Shown one piece after another: positions 22,975 to 28,517 of a stretch of DNA of 28,517 nt (positions are counted from its first letter, which is position 1; the number at the start of each line of letters is the position of its first letter). The translations under genes and the position numbers were made by a program. Source of the stretch: Actinomycetes bacterium (GTDB taxonomy: Bacteria > Actinomycetota > Actinomycetes > Mycobacteriales > Mycobacteriaceae); the NCBI GenBank assembly GCA_023460175.1, contig JAEWRC010000189.1, forward strand, positions 1 through 28,517, in the 5' to 3' direction. The notes under the pieces were generated by a model. It searched no databases. It saw only the letters and a program-made list of their open reading frames with translations, and was not told the DNA's origin.

Positions 22975-24537
22975 ATGAAGGAAGAAGTCGCAGCCGCGGC
23001 TGAACCGAGCACGGCCATGGTGGACGTGGTCGGCAAGGTGGAGAGTTACGGAATCGAATACATTCCGGACGAGGACCGACACTCCCGACCCCGGAACCTG
23101 CTGTGGATCCTGTTCGGCGGGAGCATGACGTTCGGGATCATCGTCATCGGCTGGGTTCCGGTCTCGCTGGGGCTCGGTTGGTGGGCGTCGGCCAGCGCCA
23201 TCGTGGTGGGCTCGGCCATCGGTGCCACCCTGATGGCGCCGATGGGATTGCTCGGTCTGCGCAGCGGCAGCAACAACCCCGTCGCCAGCGGGGCGCACTT
23301 CGGCGCGCTGGGCCGGATGATCGGCTCGGCGCTGGGTATCACCGCCGATATCGTCTTCGCCGCGCTGTGTATCTGGGCGGCCGGCGAGGTGCTGGCGCGC
23401 AGCGTGGTGCGGATCTTCGGGGTCGAAAGCCAAACCGTCACTGTCGCATTGCTGATCATCGCCTACGCGCTGGTGGCGATCGTGATGACCATCATCGCGG
23501 TGATGGGCCACGCCAACATGGTCACCTTCACCAAGTGGATGGTGCCCACCGCCGGGTCCATCATGATCCTCTACATCTTCGTCGCCTCGAAGAACTTCGA
23601 TCCCAGCTACGCCGGCGGCGACTACGCGCTGGGCAGCTTCTGGCCCACCTGGATCCTGGGCATGCTGGCCTGCGCGGGCACGGTCAACTCCTACGGTCCC
23701 TACGTCGGCGACTGGACCCGGCACATCTCCACCAAGAAGTACCCGCCCCGGCAGTCGGTCGCGGCGGCCTGGGTCGGCGGCTTCTTCGGCATGGGCGGCG
23801 CCTTCATGTTCGGTGCGTACACCGCGGTCACGTTCAAGGACCCGCTCAACGCCTACGCCACCGAGTTTGCGAACAACGTGCCGTACTGGTTCCTGTTCTT
23901 CGCGCTGTACCTGGCCTTCATCCCGGGTACCGCGCAGGCCGTGATCAACATCTACAACATGGGCCTGGACTTCTCGTCGATCGTGCCCGGAATCAGCCGG
24001 GTGCGGGCCACGATCTACCTGTCCATCGTGTCCACCGTGCTGGTCTTCATCGGCGCGTTCTACCAACAGCTTTCGGCGATCGTCAGCTCGTATCTGGCCA
24101 TCCTGATCGTGCTGGGCGCGCCGTGGACCATCATCAACCTGATCGGCTACTTCAACAACCGCGGCTACTACGATCCGGACTCGCTGCAGGTCTACAACCG
24201 CGGCCAGATGGGCGGTCGGTACTGGTCCTCGGCGGGCCTGAACCACCGCGCGGTGATCGCCTGGCTCTCGGCAGTGACCGTCGGCATGCTGTTCGTGAAC
24301 ACCGGTTGGTACGTCGGGCCGGGCGCGCGACTGTTCGACGGCGCGGACTTCGGGTTCATCGTGTCGACCAGCGTGGCCGCCCTGGTGTACTTCCTCTTCC
24401 TCAAGTTCAACCCGGAGCCGGCCTACAACTTCGGTCCCAAGGGCGCCCGCATCGCCAGCGCGCCGCCGTCGCGGTACGGCGACTTCATGCCGATCCAGCC
24501 GATGGACATGAGCAAGGTCCGCTGGCGGATCGGATAG
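22975..24537 (+). CDS. NCS1-family (cytosine/purine/allantoin-type) permease
   Basis: A 520-residue membrane transporter of the nucleobase-cation-symporter-1 family with about 12 hydrophobic segments. A hydrophilic N-terminus of about 45 residues precedes the first helix (LLWILFGGSMTFGIIVIGWVPV). The NCS1-type stretches LMAPMGLLGLRSGSNNPVASGAHFG and GTVNSYGPYVGDWTRHI are present, and an inter-helix segment YFNNRGYYDPDSLQVYN is found near residue 390. Members bring in nucleobases, allantoin or hydantoins with a proton or sodium ion. Its place between the DUF1116 gene and a ligase gene suggests that it imports the substrate of this cluster. Ribosome site AAAGGAA about 8 nt before ATG 22975. The substrate is not readable from the sequence. 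Confidence 0.92.
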   Translation: MKEEVAAAAEPSTAMVDVVGKVESYGIEYIPDEDRHSRPRNLLWILFGGSMTFGIIVIGWVPVSLGLGWWASASAIVVGSAIGATLMAPMGLLGLRSGSNNPVASGAHFGALGRMIGSALGITADIVFAALCIWAAGEVLARSVVRIFGVESQTVTVALLIIAYALVAIVMTIIAVMGHANMVTFTKWMVPTAGSIMILYIFVASKNFDPSYAGGDYALGSFWPTWILGMLACAGTVNSYGPYVGDWTRHISTKKYPPRQSVAAAWVGGFFGMGGAFMFGAYTAVTFKDPLNAYATEFANNVPYWFLFFALYLAFIPGTAQAVINIYNMGLDFSSIVPGISRVRATIYLSIVSTVLVFIGAFYQQLSAIVSSYLAILIVLGAPWTIINLIGYFNNRGYYDPDSLQVYNRGQMGGRYWSSAGLNHRAVIAWLSAVTVGMLFVNTGWYVGPGARLFDGADFGFIVSTSVAALVYFLFLKFNPEPAYNFGPKGARIASAPPSRYGDFMPIQPMDMSKVRWRIG

Positions 24538-24639
24538 TCGGGACCTGAAATGAACTCCCCGCAGAGGTGGTGACCAGCAACATCTTTCACCAGTAACGAA
24601 CTGCACCAAACGATCTAGAGAAGAAAAGCGAGAAGCATC

Positions 24640-26010
24640 ATGGATACCCTCAACGACATCGACTCGTCCTACTCGGCCAAGGCCCAGGAACTCGCCGACG
24701 CCGGCGTGCGGTACGTCACCGCCTCGTGGGCCGACATCTTCGGCCGCAACCGGGCCAAGAGCCATCCTGTCGGCCTGCTGCCGGAACTGATGGCGGGCTT
24801 CGCGCGGTACACCCCGCGCGGGATCAACGGCATCGGCGTCATGGATCCGGTCGAGGAAGAGGTCACGGCGCTGCCCGACATCGACACCCTCACGGTGCTG
24901 CCCTGGGACAACCGGTTCGCCTGGATGGCCTCGGACATGTGGTCGGACAAGGGTGAGCCGTTCTCCCTGTGCCCGCGGTCGATCCTGAAGAAGCAGATCG
25001 AGCGTGCGGCCAACCAGGGTTACCGCTGCACCCTGGGCATCGAGCCGGAGTTCTACGTGTACCGGCCCGACGACCTCAACTCCGCCGGGTTCGGTTCCCT
25101 GACCGCCACCGGTGGTATCGAGCCCAGCCCGGCCTACGACGTCGAAACCTCGTATGACGTGGCGGATTTCCTCGACGACGTGGTGAGCACGATGGAGCAG
25201 ATCGGCCTGAAGGCGTTCGCGCTGGGCGCCGAGGGTGGCGTGGGACAGTTCGAGATCGACTTCTACTACAAGGATCTGCTCGAGATGGCCGACCGGGTCA
25301 CCCTGTTCCGGCTGATGGTGCATCAGGTGGCCAAGCGGCACGGGCTGGCCGTCACGTTCATGCCAAAACCTTTTGCCAACCTGTGGGGCTCCGGCGCGCA
25401 CTTCAACCTCGGCCTCTACTCGGTCGACGGTTCGGGTGAAAGCGTTCTGCGCCTGGGTAATCCGGCCATCCCGGGCGAGGAGGAGTGGTCCAAGGAATCC
25501 AAGTACTTCGTCGGCGGCCTGCTCAAGCACGCCCGCGCGCTCACGGCGATCACCAACCCGCTGGTCAACTCCTACAAGCGGCTGACCCCGCGGCTGGTCG
25601 ACGGCTCGGTGTCCTGGGCGCCCATCAAGATCGCCTACGGCCCCAACAACCGCTCCTGCATGATCCGGCTCCCCGAGAACCGGCCCGCCATCGAGGTCCG
25701 CAACCCGGACGCATCGGCGAATGTCTATCTGGCGGGGGCGTTCCTGCTGGCGGCCGGCCTCGACGGCATCGCCAACGAGATCGATCCCGGGCCGGAGATC
25801 ACCGAACTTGCCTCCGAGCGCGCCGAGATCTCGCGGCTGCCCCGCACCCTGCTCGAGGCCGTCGAGGCGTTCGAGGCCGACGAGTTGACCCACGAGGTCT
25901 TCAGCGAGGACTTCATCAAGGACTACACGGAGACCAAGCGCATGGAGTGGGAGAAGGATCACCTGCCCGTCGGCGACGCTGAGCGCGCCGATCACCTGGT
26001 GTACTTCTAG
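24640..26010 (+). CDS. Glutamine-synthetase-family ligase, GlnT (type III) / gamma-glutamylamide-synthetase type
   Basis: A 456-residue protein of the glutamine synthetase superfamily, closer in pattern to GlnT-type enzymes than to housekeeping GlnA. It would join glutamate (or a like acid) to ammonia or an amine using ATP. Visible are the N-terminal beta-grasp part (VRYVTASWADIFGRNRAK), the metal-binding GIEPEFYVY (about residues 128-136), VGQFEIDF, MPKPF (241-245), GSGAHFN (251-257) and the nucleotide/substrate region NRSCMIRLP...AIEVRNPDASANVYL. No adenylylation-loop tyrosine motif was recognised. It starts 102 nt after the permease. Codons for PKPF (CCA AAA CCT TTT) are out of keeping with the rest of the gene and overlie an operator-like dyad. 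Amine substrate unknown. Confidence 0.9.
   Translation: MDTLNDIDSSYSAKAQELADAGVRYVTASWADIFGRNRAKSHPVGLLPELMAGFARYTPRGINGIGVMDPVEEEVTALPDIDTLTVLPWDNRFAWMASDMWSDKGEPFSLCPRSILKKQIERAANQGYRCTLGIEPEFYVYRPDDLNSAGFGSLTATGGIEPSPAYDVETSYDVADFLDDVVSTMEQIGLKAFALGAEGGVGQFEIDFYYKDLLEMADRVTLFRLMVHQVAKRHGLAVTFMPKPFANLWGSGAHFNLGLYSVDGSGESVLRLGNPAIPGEEEWSKESKYFVGGLLKHARALTAITNPLVNSYKRLTPRLVDGSVSWAPIKIAYGPNNRSCMIRLPENRPAIEVRNPDASANVYLAGAFLLAAGLDGIANEIDPGPEITELASERAEISRLPRTLLEAVEAFEADELTHEVFSEDFIKDYTETKRMEWEKDHLPVGDAERADHLVYF
25362..25377. promoter_or_regulatory. Operator-like dyad inside the ligase gene
   Basis: GCCAAAACC-TTTTGCC carries the same GCCAAAAC half-site as the two sites upstream of the DUF1116 gene, with a CAAAA/TTTTG dyad. 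In frame it reads ATG CCA AAA CCT TTT GCC. By eye, AAA and TTT codons occur nowhere else in this gene, so the bases seem kept for a reason other than the protein. Confidence 0.4.
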
Positions 26011-26032
26011 GCCCTTTCGCACGAAGTCGAGT

Positions 26033-26066
26033 CCGTCCGGTGCGGCCGCCTGGCCGCACCGGACGG
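26033..26066. terminator. Perfect 15-bp hairpin between the ligase and glutaminase genes
   Basis: CCGTCCGGTGCGGCC (26033-26047) pairs with GGCCGCACCGGACGG (26052-26066) around the loop GCCT. It lies 23 nt after the ligase stop and 31 nt before the glutaminase ATG. No T-run follows, so it may be a partial terminator, an RNA-stability element, or an attenuator that lowers glutaminase-whiB expression. Confidence 0.55.
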
Positions 26067-26096
26067 CGTCAACAGACGGTACGGAAACGGTGGATC

Positions 26097-27014
26097 ATGA
26101 CGGTGATTGCACAGAACTGGTTGGCCCCCCTGGTTGACGAGGTGCGCCCGCACCTCGCCGCCGGAACGGTGTCGACGTACCTGCCGGAGTTGCGCCGGGC
26201 ACCGGCCGACGAGCTGGCCGTGGCGGTGGACCTGGGCGACGGGAACGTCCTGACAGCGGGAAACCTGCACGCCCGCTTCACCGTTCAGAGCGTGGTGAAG
26301 GTCTTCACGCTGCTGCTGGCGCTGCACTATCGCGGTGAGGAGCACGTCTTCGCCCGCGTCGGCCGCGATCAGGGGATCGGCTCCTACAACTCGCTGGAGA
26401 CGTTCATCCGGGGTTCCGGGGTGCCGGTCAATCCGTTCGTCAACGCCGGCGCGCTGGTGGTCGTCGACATGCTGCCCGGTGACGGGCCGCAGGGTCGGGT
26501 CGCCGAGCTGCTGGAGTTCCTGCGCGCGCTGACCGGAAATCCGACGATCGCGGTCAACGAGTCCGTCGCGCGCTCGGAATTGGCGCTCTCGGACCGCAAT
26601 CGGGCGCTGGGCTACTTCCTACGCAGCCACCGCCTGGTGTCCTGCGACGTCGAGGAACTGCTGTGGGCCTACTGCCAGATGTGCGCCGTCGAGGTCGATG
26701 TCGTCGACCTCGCGCACGCCGGGCGGGTTCTGGCGGACGGGGCCGACGTGCACCTGGGCGGCCGGCTGCTGCAGGCGTGGCACGTGCGGCTGGTTCGACG
26801 CCTGATGTTGTTCAGCGGCATGTACGAGGCCTCGGGCCGCTACGCCACCGAGGTGGGCATCCCGGCCAAGTGCGGCGTCTCGGGCGCCATGATCGGAGTG
26901 GTCCCGCGTCGGGCCGGAGTCGGGATCTACGGGCCCGCGCTCGACGAGTCCGCCAACAGCATCGGCGGCCTGCGGCTGATGCGGCTGCTGGCCCGAACCC
27001 TCGAGATCGAATGA
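26097..27014 (+). CDS. glsA: Glutaminase (GlsA family)
   Basis: A 305-residue enzyme of the serine-dependent beta-lactamase-like glutaminase family: L-glutamine plus water gives glutamate and ammonia. The nucleophile motif SxxK is FTVQSVVKVF (Ser65, Lys68). Other family marks are VGRDQGIGSYNSL (about residues 88-100), NPFVNAGAL (112-120), the NESVARSELALSDRNRALGYFLRS stretch and the closing GIYGPALDESANSIGGLRLMRLLA. The start ATG 26097 is chosen because family similarity begins there; the frame upstream crosses the hairpin and lacks similarity. It overlaps the whiB start by 4 nt. Placed after a glutamine-synthetase-like gene, it may hydrolyse that enzyme's gamma-glutamyl product rather than glutamine itself (inference). 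Confidence 0.93.
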   Translation: MTVIAQNWLAPLVDEVRPHLAAGTVSTYLPELRRAPADELAVAVDLGDGNVLTAGNLHARFTVQSVVKVFTLLLALHYRGEEHVFARVGRDQGIGSYNSLETFIRGSGVPVNPFVNAGALVVVDMLPGDGPQGRVAELLEFLRALTGNPTIAVNESVARSELALSDRNRALGYFLRSHRLVSCDVEELLWAYCQMCAVEVDVVDLAHAGRVLADGADVHLGGRLLQAWHVRLVRRLMLFSGMYEASGRYATEVGIPAKCGVSGAMIGVVPRRAGVGIYGPALDESANSIGGLRLMRLLARTLEIE

Positions 27015-27283
27015 ACTGGGACTGGCAGCAACGGGCCGCCTGCATAGGACAGGACGGGTTGTTCTTCCACCCCGACGGGGAACGGGGCCGGCACCGACGG
27101 GCCCGGCAACTGAGCGCCAAAGCGGTCTGCGATCGGTGCCCGGTGCGACGGCAATGCCGGGAGCATGCGATGCGGTTCCCCGAGCATTACGGAACGTGGG
27201 GCGGGCTGGCCGAAGAGGAGCGCGATCAGGTCGGCGGAGCCCGTCGGCCGTTCGGCCGCCGGGTGCGCCGCACTTCGGTCTAG
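27011..27283 (+). CDS. WhiB-family iron-sulfur regulator
   Basis: A 90-residue WhiB-like protein. The four cluster cysteines are Cys11, Cys40, Cys43 and Cys49 (C-x28-C-x2-C-x5-C), holding a [4Fe-4S] cluster. The GTWGG turn (residues 61-65), where most family members have G[VI]WGG, is followed by an AEEER helix and a basic tail RRPFGRRVRRTSV that would contact DNA. Actinobacterial WhiB proteins bind the sigma factor and sense NO, oxygen or redox state. ATG 27011 overlaps the glutaminase TGA (27012-27014), so its translation is coupled to a metabolic enzyme, an unusual setting. I cannot assign it to one of the seven M. tuberculosis WhiB types with confidence. Confidence 0.94.
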   Translation: MNWDWQQRAACIGQDGLFFHPDGERGRHRRARQLSAKAVCDRCPVRRQCREHAMRFPEHYGTWGGLAEEERDQVGGARRPFGRRVRRTSV

Positions 27284-27290
27284 GGCTGGC

Positions 27291-28382
27291 CTAGGGGACG
27301 AACGACACGTCCGTGCACGGGGCCAGCAACTCCTCGAGGGGCGCGACCACGGCTGCCGGATATTCGGTGACGGTCTCGGTCAATGCTTCTCGGGCGTCGT
27401 CGGCCAGGGCGCCGATGCGCGCGCATACGGATCGCGCGGCCTCGGTTGCCACGACTATGTCCTTTACCTCTTCGATCTGCGCGTCCTCGGCGTTAGGTTG
27501 TCCCAGCGTCGCGCTCAGCACCTGGCGCTGGGATGGCCCTGCAGCTTCGAGGGCGAGTTGCATCAACAAGGTCGGCTTGGCGGATCGCACATCGTCTCCG
27601 TTGCGCTTGCCGCTGTGTTGGGTGTCGGCGAACAGGTCGGCGAGATCATCGCGAAGCTGGAACGCCGCGCCGGTTGCTTCGGCGTACCGCCGCAGGAGGG
27701 AGACGCCATGCTCGGGCGCGTTCGCCAGCGCGAAACCGAGGTTCATCGGACGCGCGACGGTGTACGCGGTGGTCTTGTACCGCACGATCTTCGCCGCCGT
27801 ATCCGCAGCGAAGTCGCGGGCGGCCTGTCCCCGCAATTCCAGTAGTTGGCCCGCGATGACCTCCGTGCGCATGGTGCGGAAGTGCCGCGTCACCTCGTCG
27901 GCGTGCGCACCGGGGACGGCTTTGACCGCGTCGACGAGCATGTCCTGGGCCAGGCCCCATAACAGGTCGCCGAGCAATACGGCGGTGTGGTCACCGAACA
28001 CCGCCGCGGGCCCCGACAGCGCGGCGCTGCGATGGTGCTCAGCCAGCGCGGCCCGCACCGACGGGCGGTTTCGTCGTAGGTCAGAGGCGTCGATCACGTC
28101 GTCGTGGACCAGGATCGCCGCGTGTAGCGTCTCGACCGCCGCAGCGACGCCGATCGCCGCGGAGCTGGGTTCGTCCTCGGGGGCGAAGGCCCGCCACGCG
28201 CCGTATAGAAAGGCCGGTCGGAGCCGCTTGCCGCCGTCGGCGGCCGCTGCCAGGCACTGCGCGGCGAACACCTCCAGGGTCGGGTCGATGCCGGCGAGCC
28301 CGGCGACGAGATCGCCGGTCACCGCATCCGCGATGCGTTGATCGACAGCACCGAGGAACGCCTGTTGGCTCGTATCGCCCAC
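27291..28382 (-). CDS. Polyprenyl (probably geranylgeranyl-type) diphosphate synthase
   Basis: A 363-residue trans-isoprenyl diphosphate synthase, which extends allylic diphosphates with isopentenyl diphosphate in the cytosol. Marks in order are GGKRLRP (residues 50-56), the first aspartate-rich motif DDVID (94-98) followed by ASDLRRNRPS, and the second, QLRDDLAD (242-249). The late basic residues are less conserved. Product length cannot be stated, but size and pattern fit the IdsA/IdsB/GrcC-type enzymes of mycobacteria, which supply menaquinone or carotenoid side chains. GTG 28382 lies 6 nt behind a -10 on the minus strand (leaderless). It converges on whiB with 7 nt between stops. Confidence 0.93.
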   Translation of the reverse strand: MGDTSQQAFLGAVDQRIADAVTGDLVAGLAGIDPTLEVFAAQCLAAAADGGKRLRPAFLYGAWRAFAPEDEPSSAAIGVAAAVETLHAAILVHDDVIDASDLRRNRPSVRAALAEHHRSAALSGPAAVFGDHTAVLLGDLLWGLAQDMLVDAVKAVPGAHADEVTRHFRTMRTEVIAGQLLELRGQAARDFAADTAAKIVRYKTTAYTVARPMNLGFALANAPEHGVSLLRRYAEATGAAFQLRDDLADLFADTQHSGKRNGDDVRSAKPTLLMQLALEAAGPSQRQVLSATLGQPNAEDAQIEEVKDIVVATEAARSVCARIGALADDAREALTETVTEYPAAVVAPLEELLAPCTDVSFVP

Positions 28383-28388
28383 CGGCCG

Positions 28389-28394
28389 ATACTA
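28389..28394 (-). promoter_or_regulatory. -10 hexamer TAGTAT of a leaderless promoter
   Basis: Read on the minus strand, TAGTAT is followed by six bases (CGGCCG) and then the GTG start of the polyprenyl synthase gene. There is no Shine-Dalgarno sequence. Confidence 0.5.
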
Positions 28395-28412
28395 AGCCTC
28401 GATCCGTGGATA

Positions 28413-28454
28413 GACCCCGGTGAGCGGGCCTGGGTGCGGTGTTGCGCCGGGGTC
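28413..28454. repeat. 8-bp perfect inverted repeat in non-coding DNA
   Basis: GACCCCGG (28413-28420) and CCGGGGTC (28447-28454) are exact reverse complements with a 26-nt loop. It lies upstream of the polyprenyl synthase promoter and next to another hairpin. It may be part of a structured RNA or terminator region; no coding sequence is seen here. Confidence 0.35.
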
Positions 28455-28457
28455 GGG

Positions 28458-28497
28458 GCTGGTGGGCAGCGTGTAGCTGCTGGTCTGCCCAGCTTTT
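28458..28497 (+). terminator. Hairpin followed by T-run, candidate terminator
   Basis: GGGCAG (28464-28469) pairs with CTGCCC (28485-28490), with an alternative inner GCAGC-GTGTA-GCTGC pairing, and AGCTTTTCC follows. The T-run is on the plus strand, so it would stop rightward transcription. No rightward gene ends nearby, which leaves an unannotated short RNA as one explanation. Confidence 0.3.
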
Positions 28498-28517
28498 CCT
28501 GTGTGCTCCGGTCGGGC

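Noticed and set aside
24538..24639. A riboswitch between the permease and ligase genes
   Set aside because: I looked for conserved helices or a glutamine-type aptamer pattern and saw no convincing pairing. It is probably just a spacer with a ribosome site.
24640..26010. Housekeeping glutamine synthetase GlnA
   Set aside because: The pattern (FEIDF, MPKPFANLWGSGAHFN) and length follow GlnT-type ligases. I saw no adenylylation-site motif, and the gene sits with an amide/nucleobase cluster.
22900..26022. A 1040-codon open frame on the minus strand across the permease and ligase genes
   Set aside because: It is antisense to two genes with clear family motifs and is rich in His, Arg, Gly and Val, the usual mirror of G/C-ending codons. 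It has no ribosome site or recognisable domain.
1..28517. CRISPR arrays, tRNA or rRNA genes, insertion sequences, prophage genes, attachment sites
   Set aside because: No regularly spaced repeats, no cloverleaf-like segments with the usual T-loop, no transposase or integrase motifs were found.

Overview
The window comes from a high-GC actinobacterium, almost certainly a member of the Mycobacteriaceae and probably a fast-growing Mycolicibacterium-type species. The signs are a WhiB-family regulator, an F420-type luciferase-like oxidoreductase, several GTG starts lying 6-7 nt behind a -10 hexamer (leaderless genes), and a gene neighbourhood that, from memory, is collinear with the M. tuberculosis Rv0363c-Rv0381c block (fba, DedA protein, GH76 protein, cox genes, LysR, RNA methyltransferase). 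No tRNA, rRNA, CRISPR array, insertion sequence or phage gene was seen.

Region 1 (1-2280, minus strand) is a tight operon. It holds an acyltransferase-like protein, a cytochrome P450 and the start of a third gene that runs off the left edge. Each junction is a 4-nt start/stop overlap. About 610 nt without a convincing gene follow, including a strong 21-nt palindrome and a G/C hairpin.

Region 2 (2892-7972) holds a lipoprotein, a SpoU/TrmH RNA methyltransferase and a cytosolic GH76-like hydrolase on the plus strand. They converge on scoB-scoA (succinyl-CoA:3-oxoacid CoA-transferase, minus strand), which is divergent from an IclR regulator.

Region 3 (7969-17662) is an aerobic carbon monoxide dehydrogenase locus. 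A LysR regulator is divergent from a run of XdhC-family maturation factor, coxM, coxS, coxL, an XdhC-YHS fusion, coxD, coxG and coxE. CoxL carries the form I active-site motif AYACSFR, so this should be a true Mo-Cu CO dehydrogenase, able to feed electrons from CO through the membrane-anchored CoxG to quinone.

Region 4 (17672-20430) holds an LLM oxidoreductase, a DedA membrane protein and class II fructose-bisphosphate aldolase.

Region 5 (20476-27283) is the least familiar part: a LacI regulator, a DUF1116 protein, an NCS1 permease, a GlnT-type glutamine-synthetase-like ligase, a glutaminase and a WhiB regulator that overlaps the glutaminase stop. Three copies of an 8-base half-site GCCAAAAC lie in this cluster. 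Two are in the promoter/leader of the DUF1116 gene, and one is inside the ligase gene, where it is written in codons otherwise avoided. I read this as a LacI-controlled uptake and nitrogen-release system for an unknown amide, ureide or nucleobase-like compound.

The right end (27291-28517) holds a polyprenyl diphosphate synthase on the minus strand and a short structured non-coding stretch.
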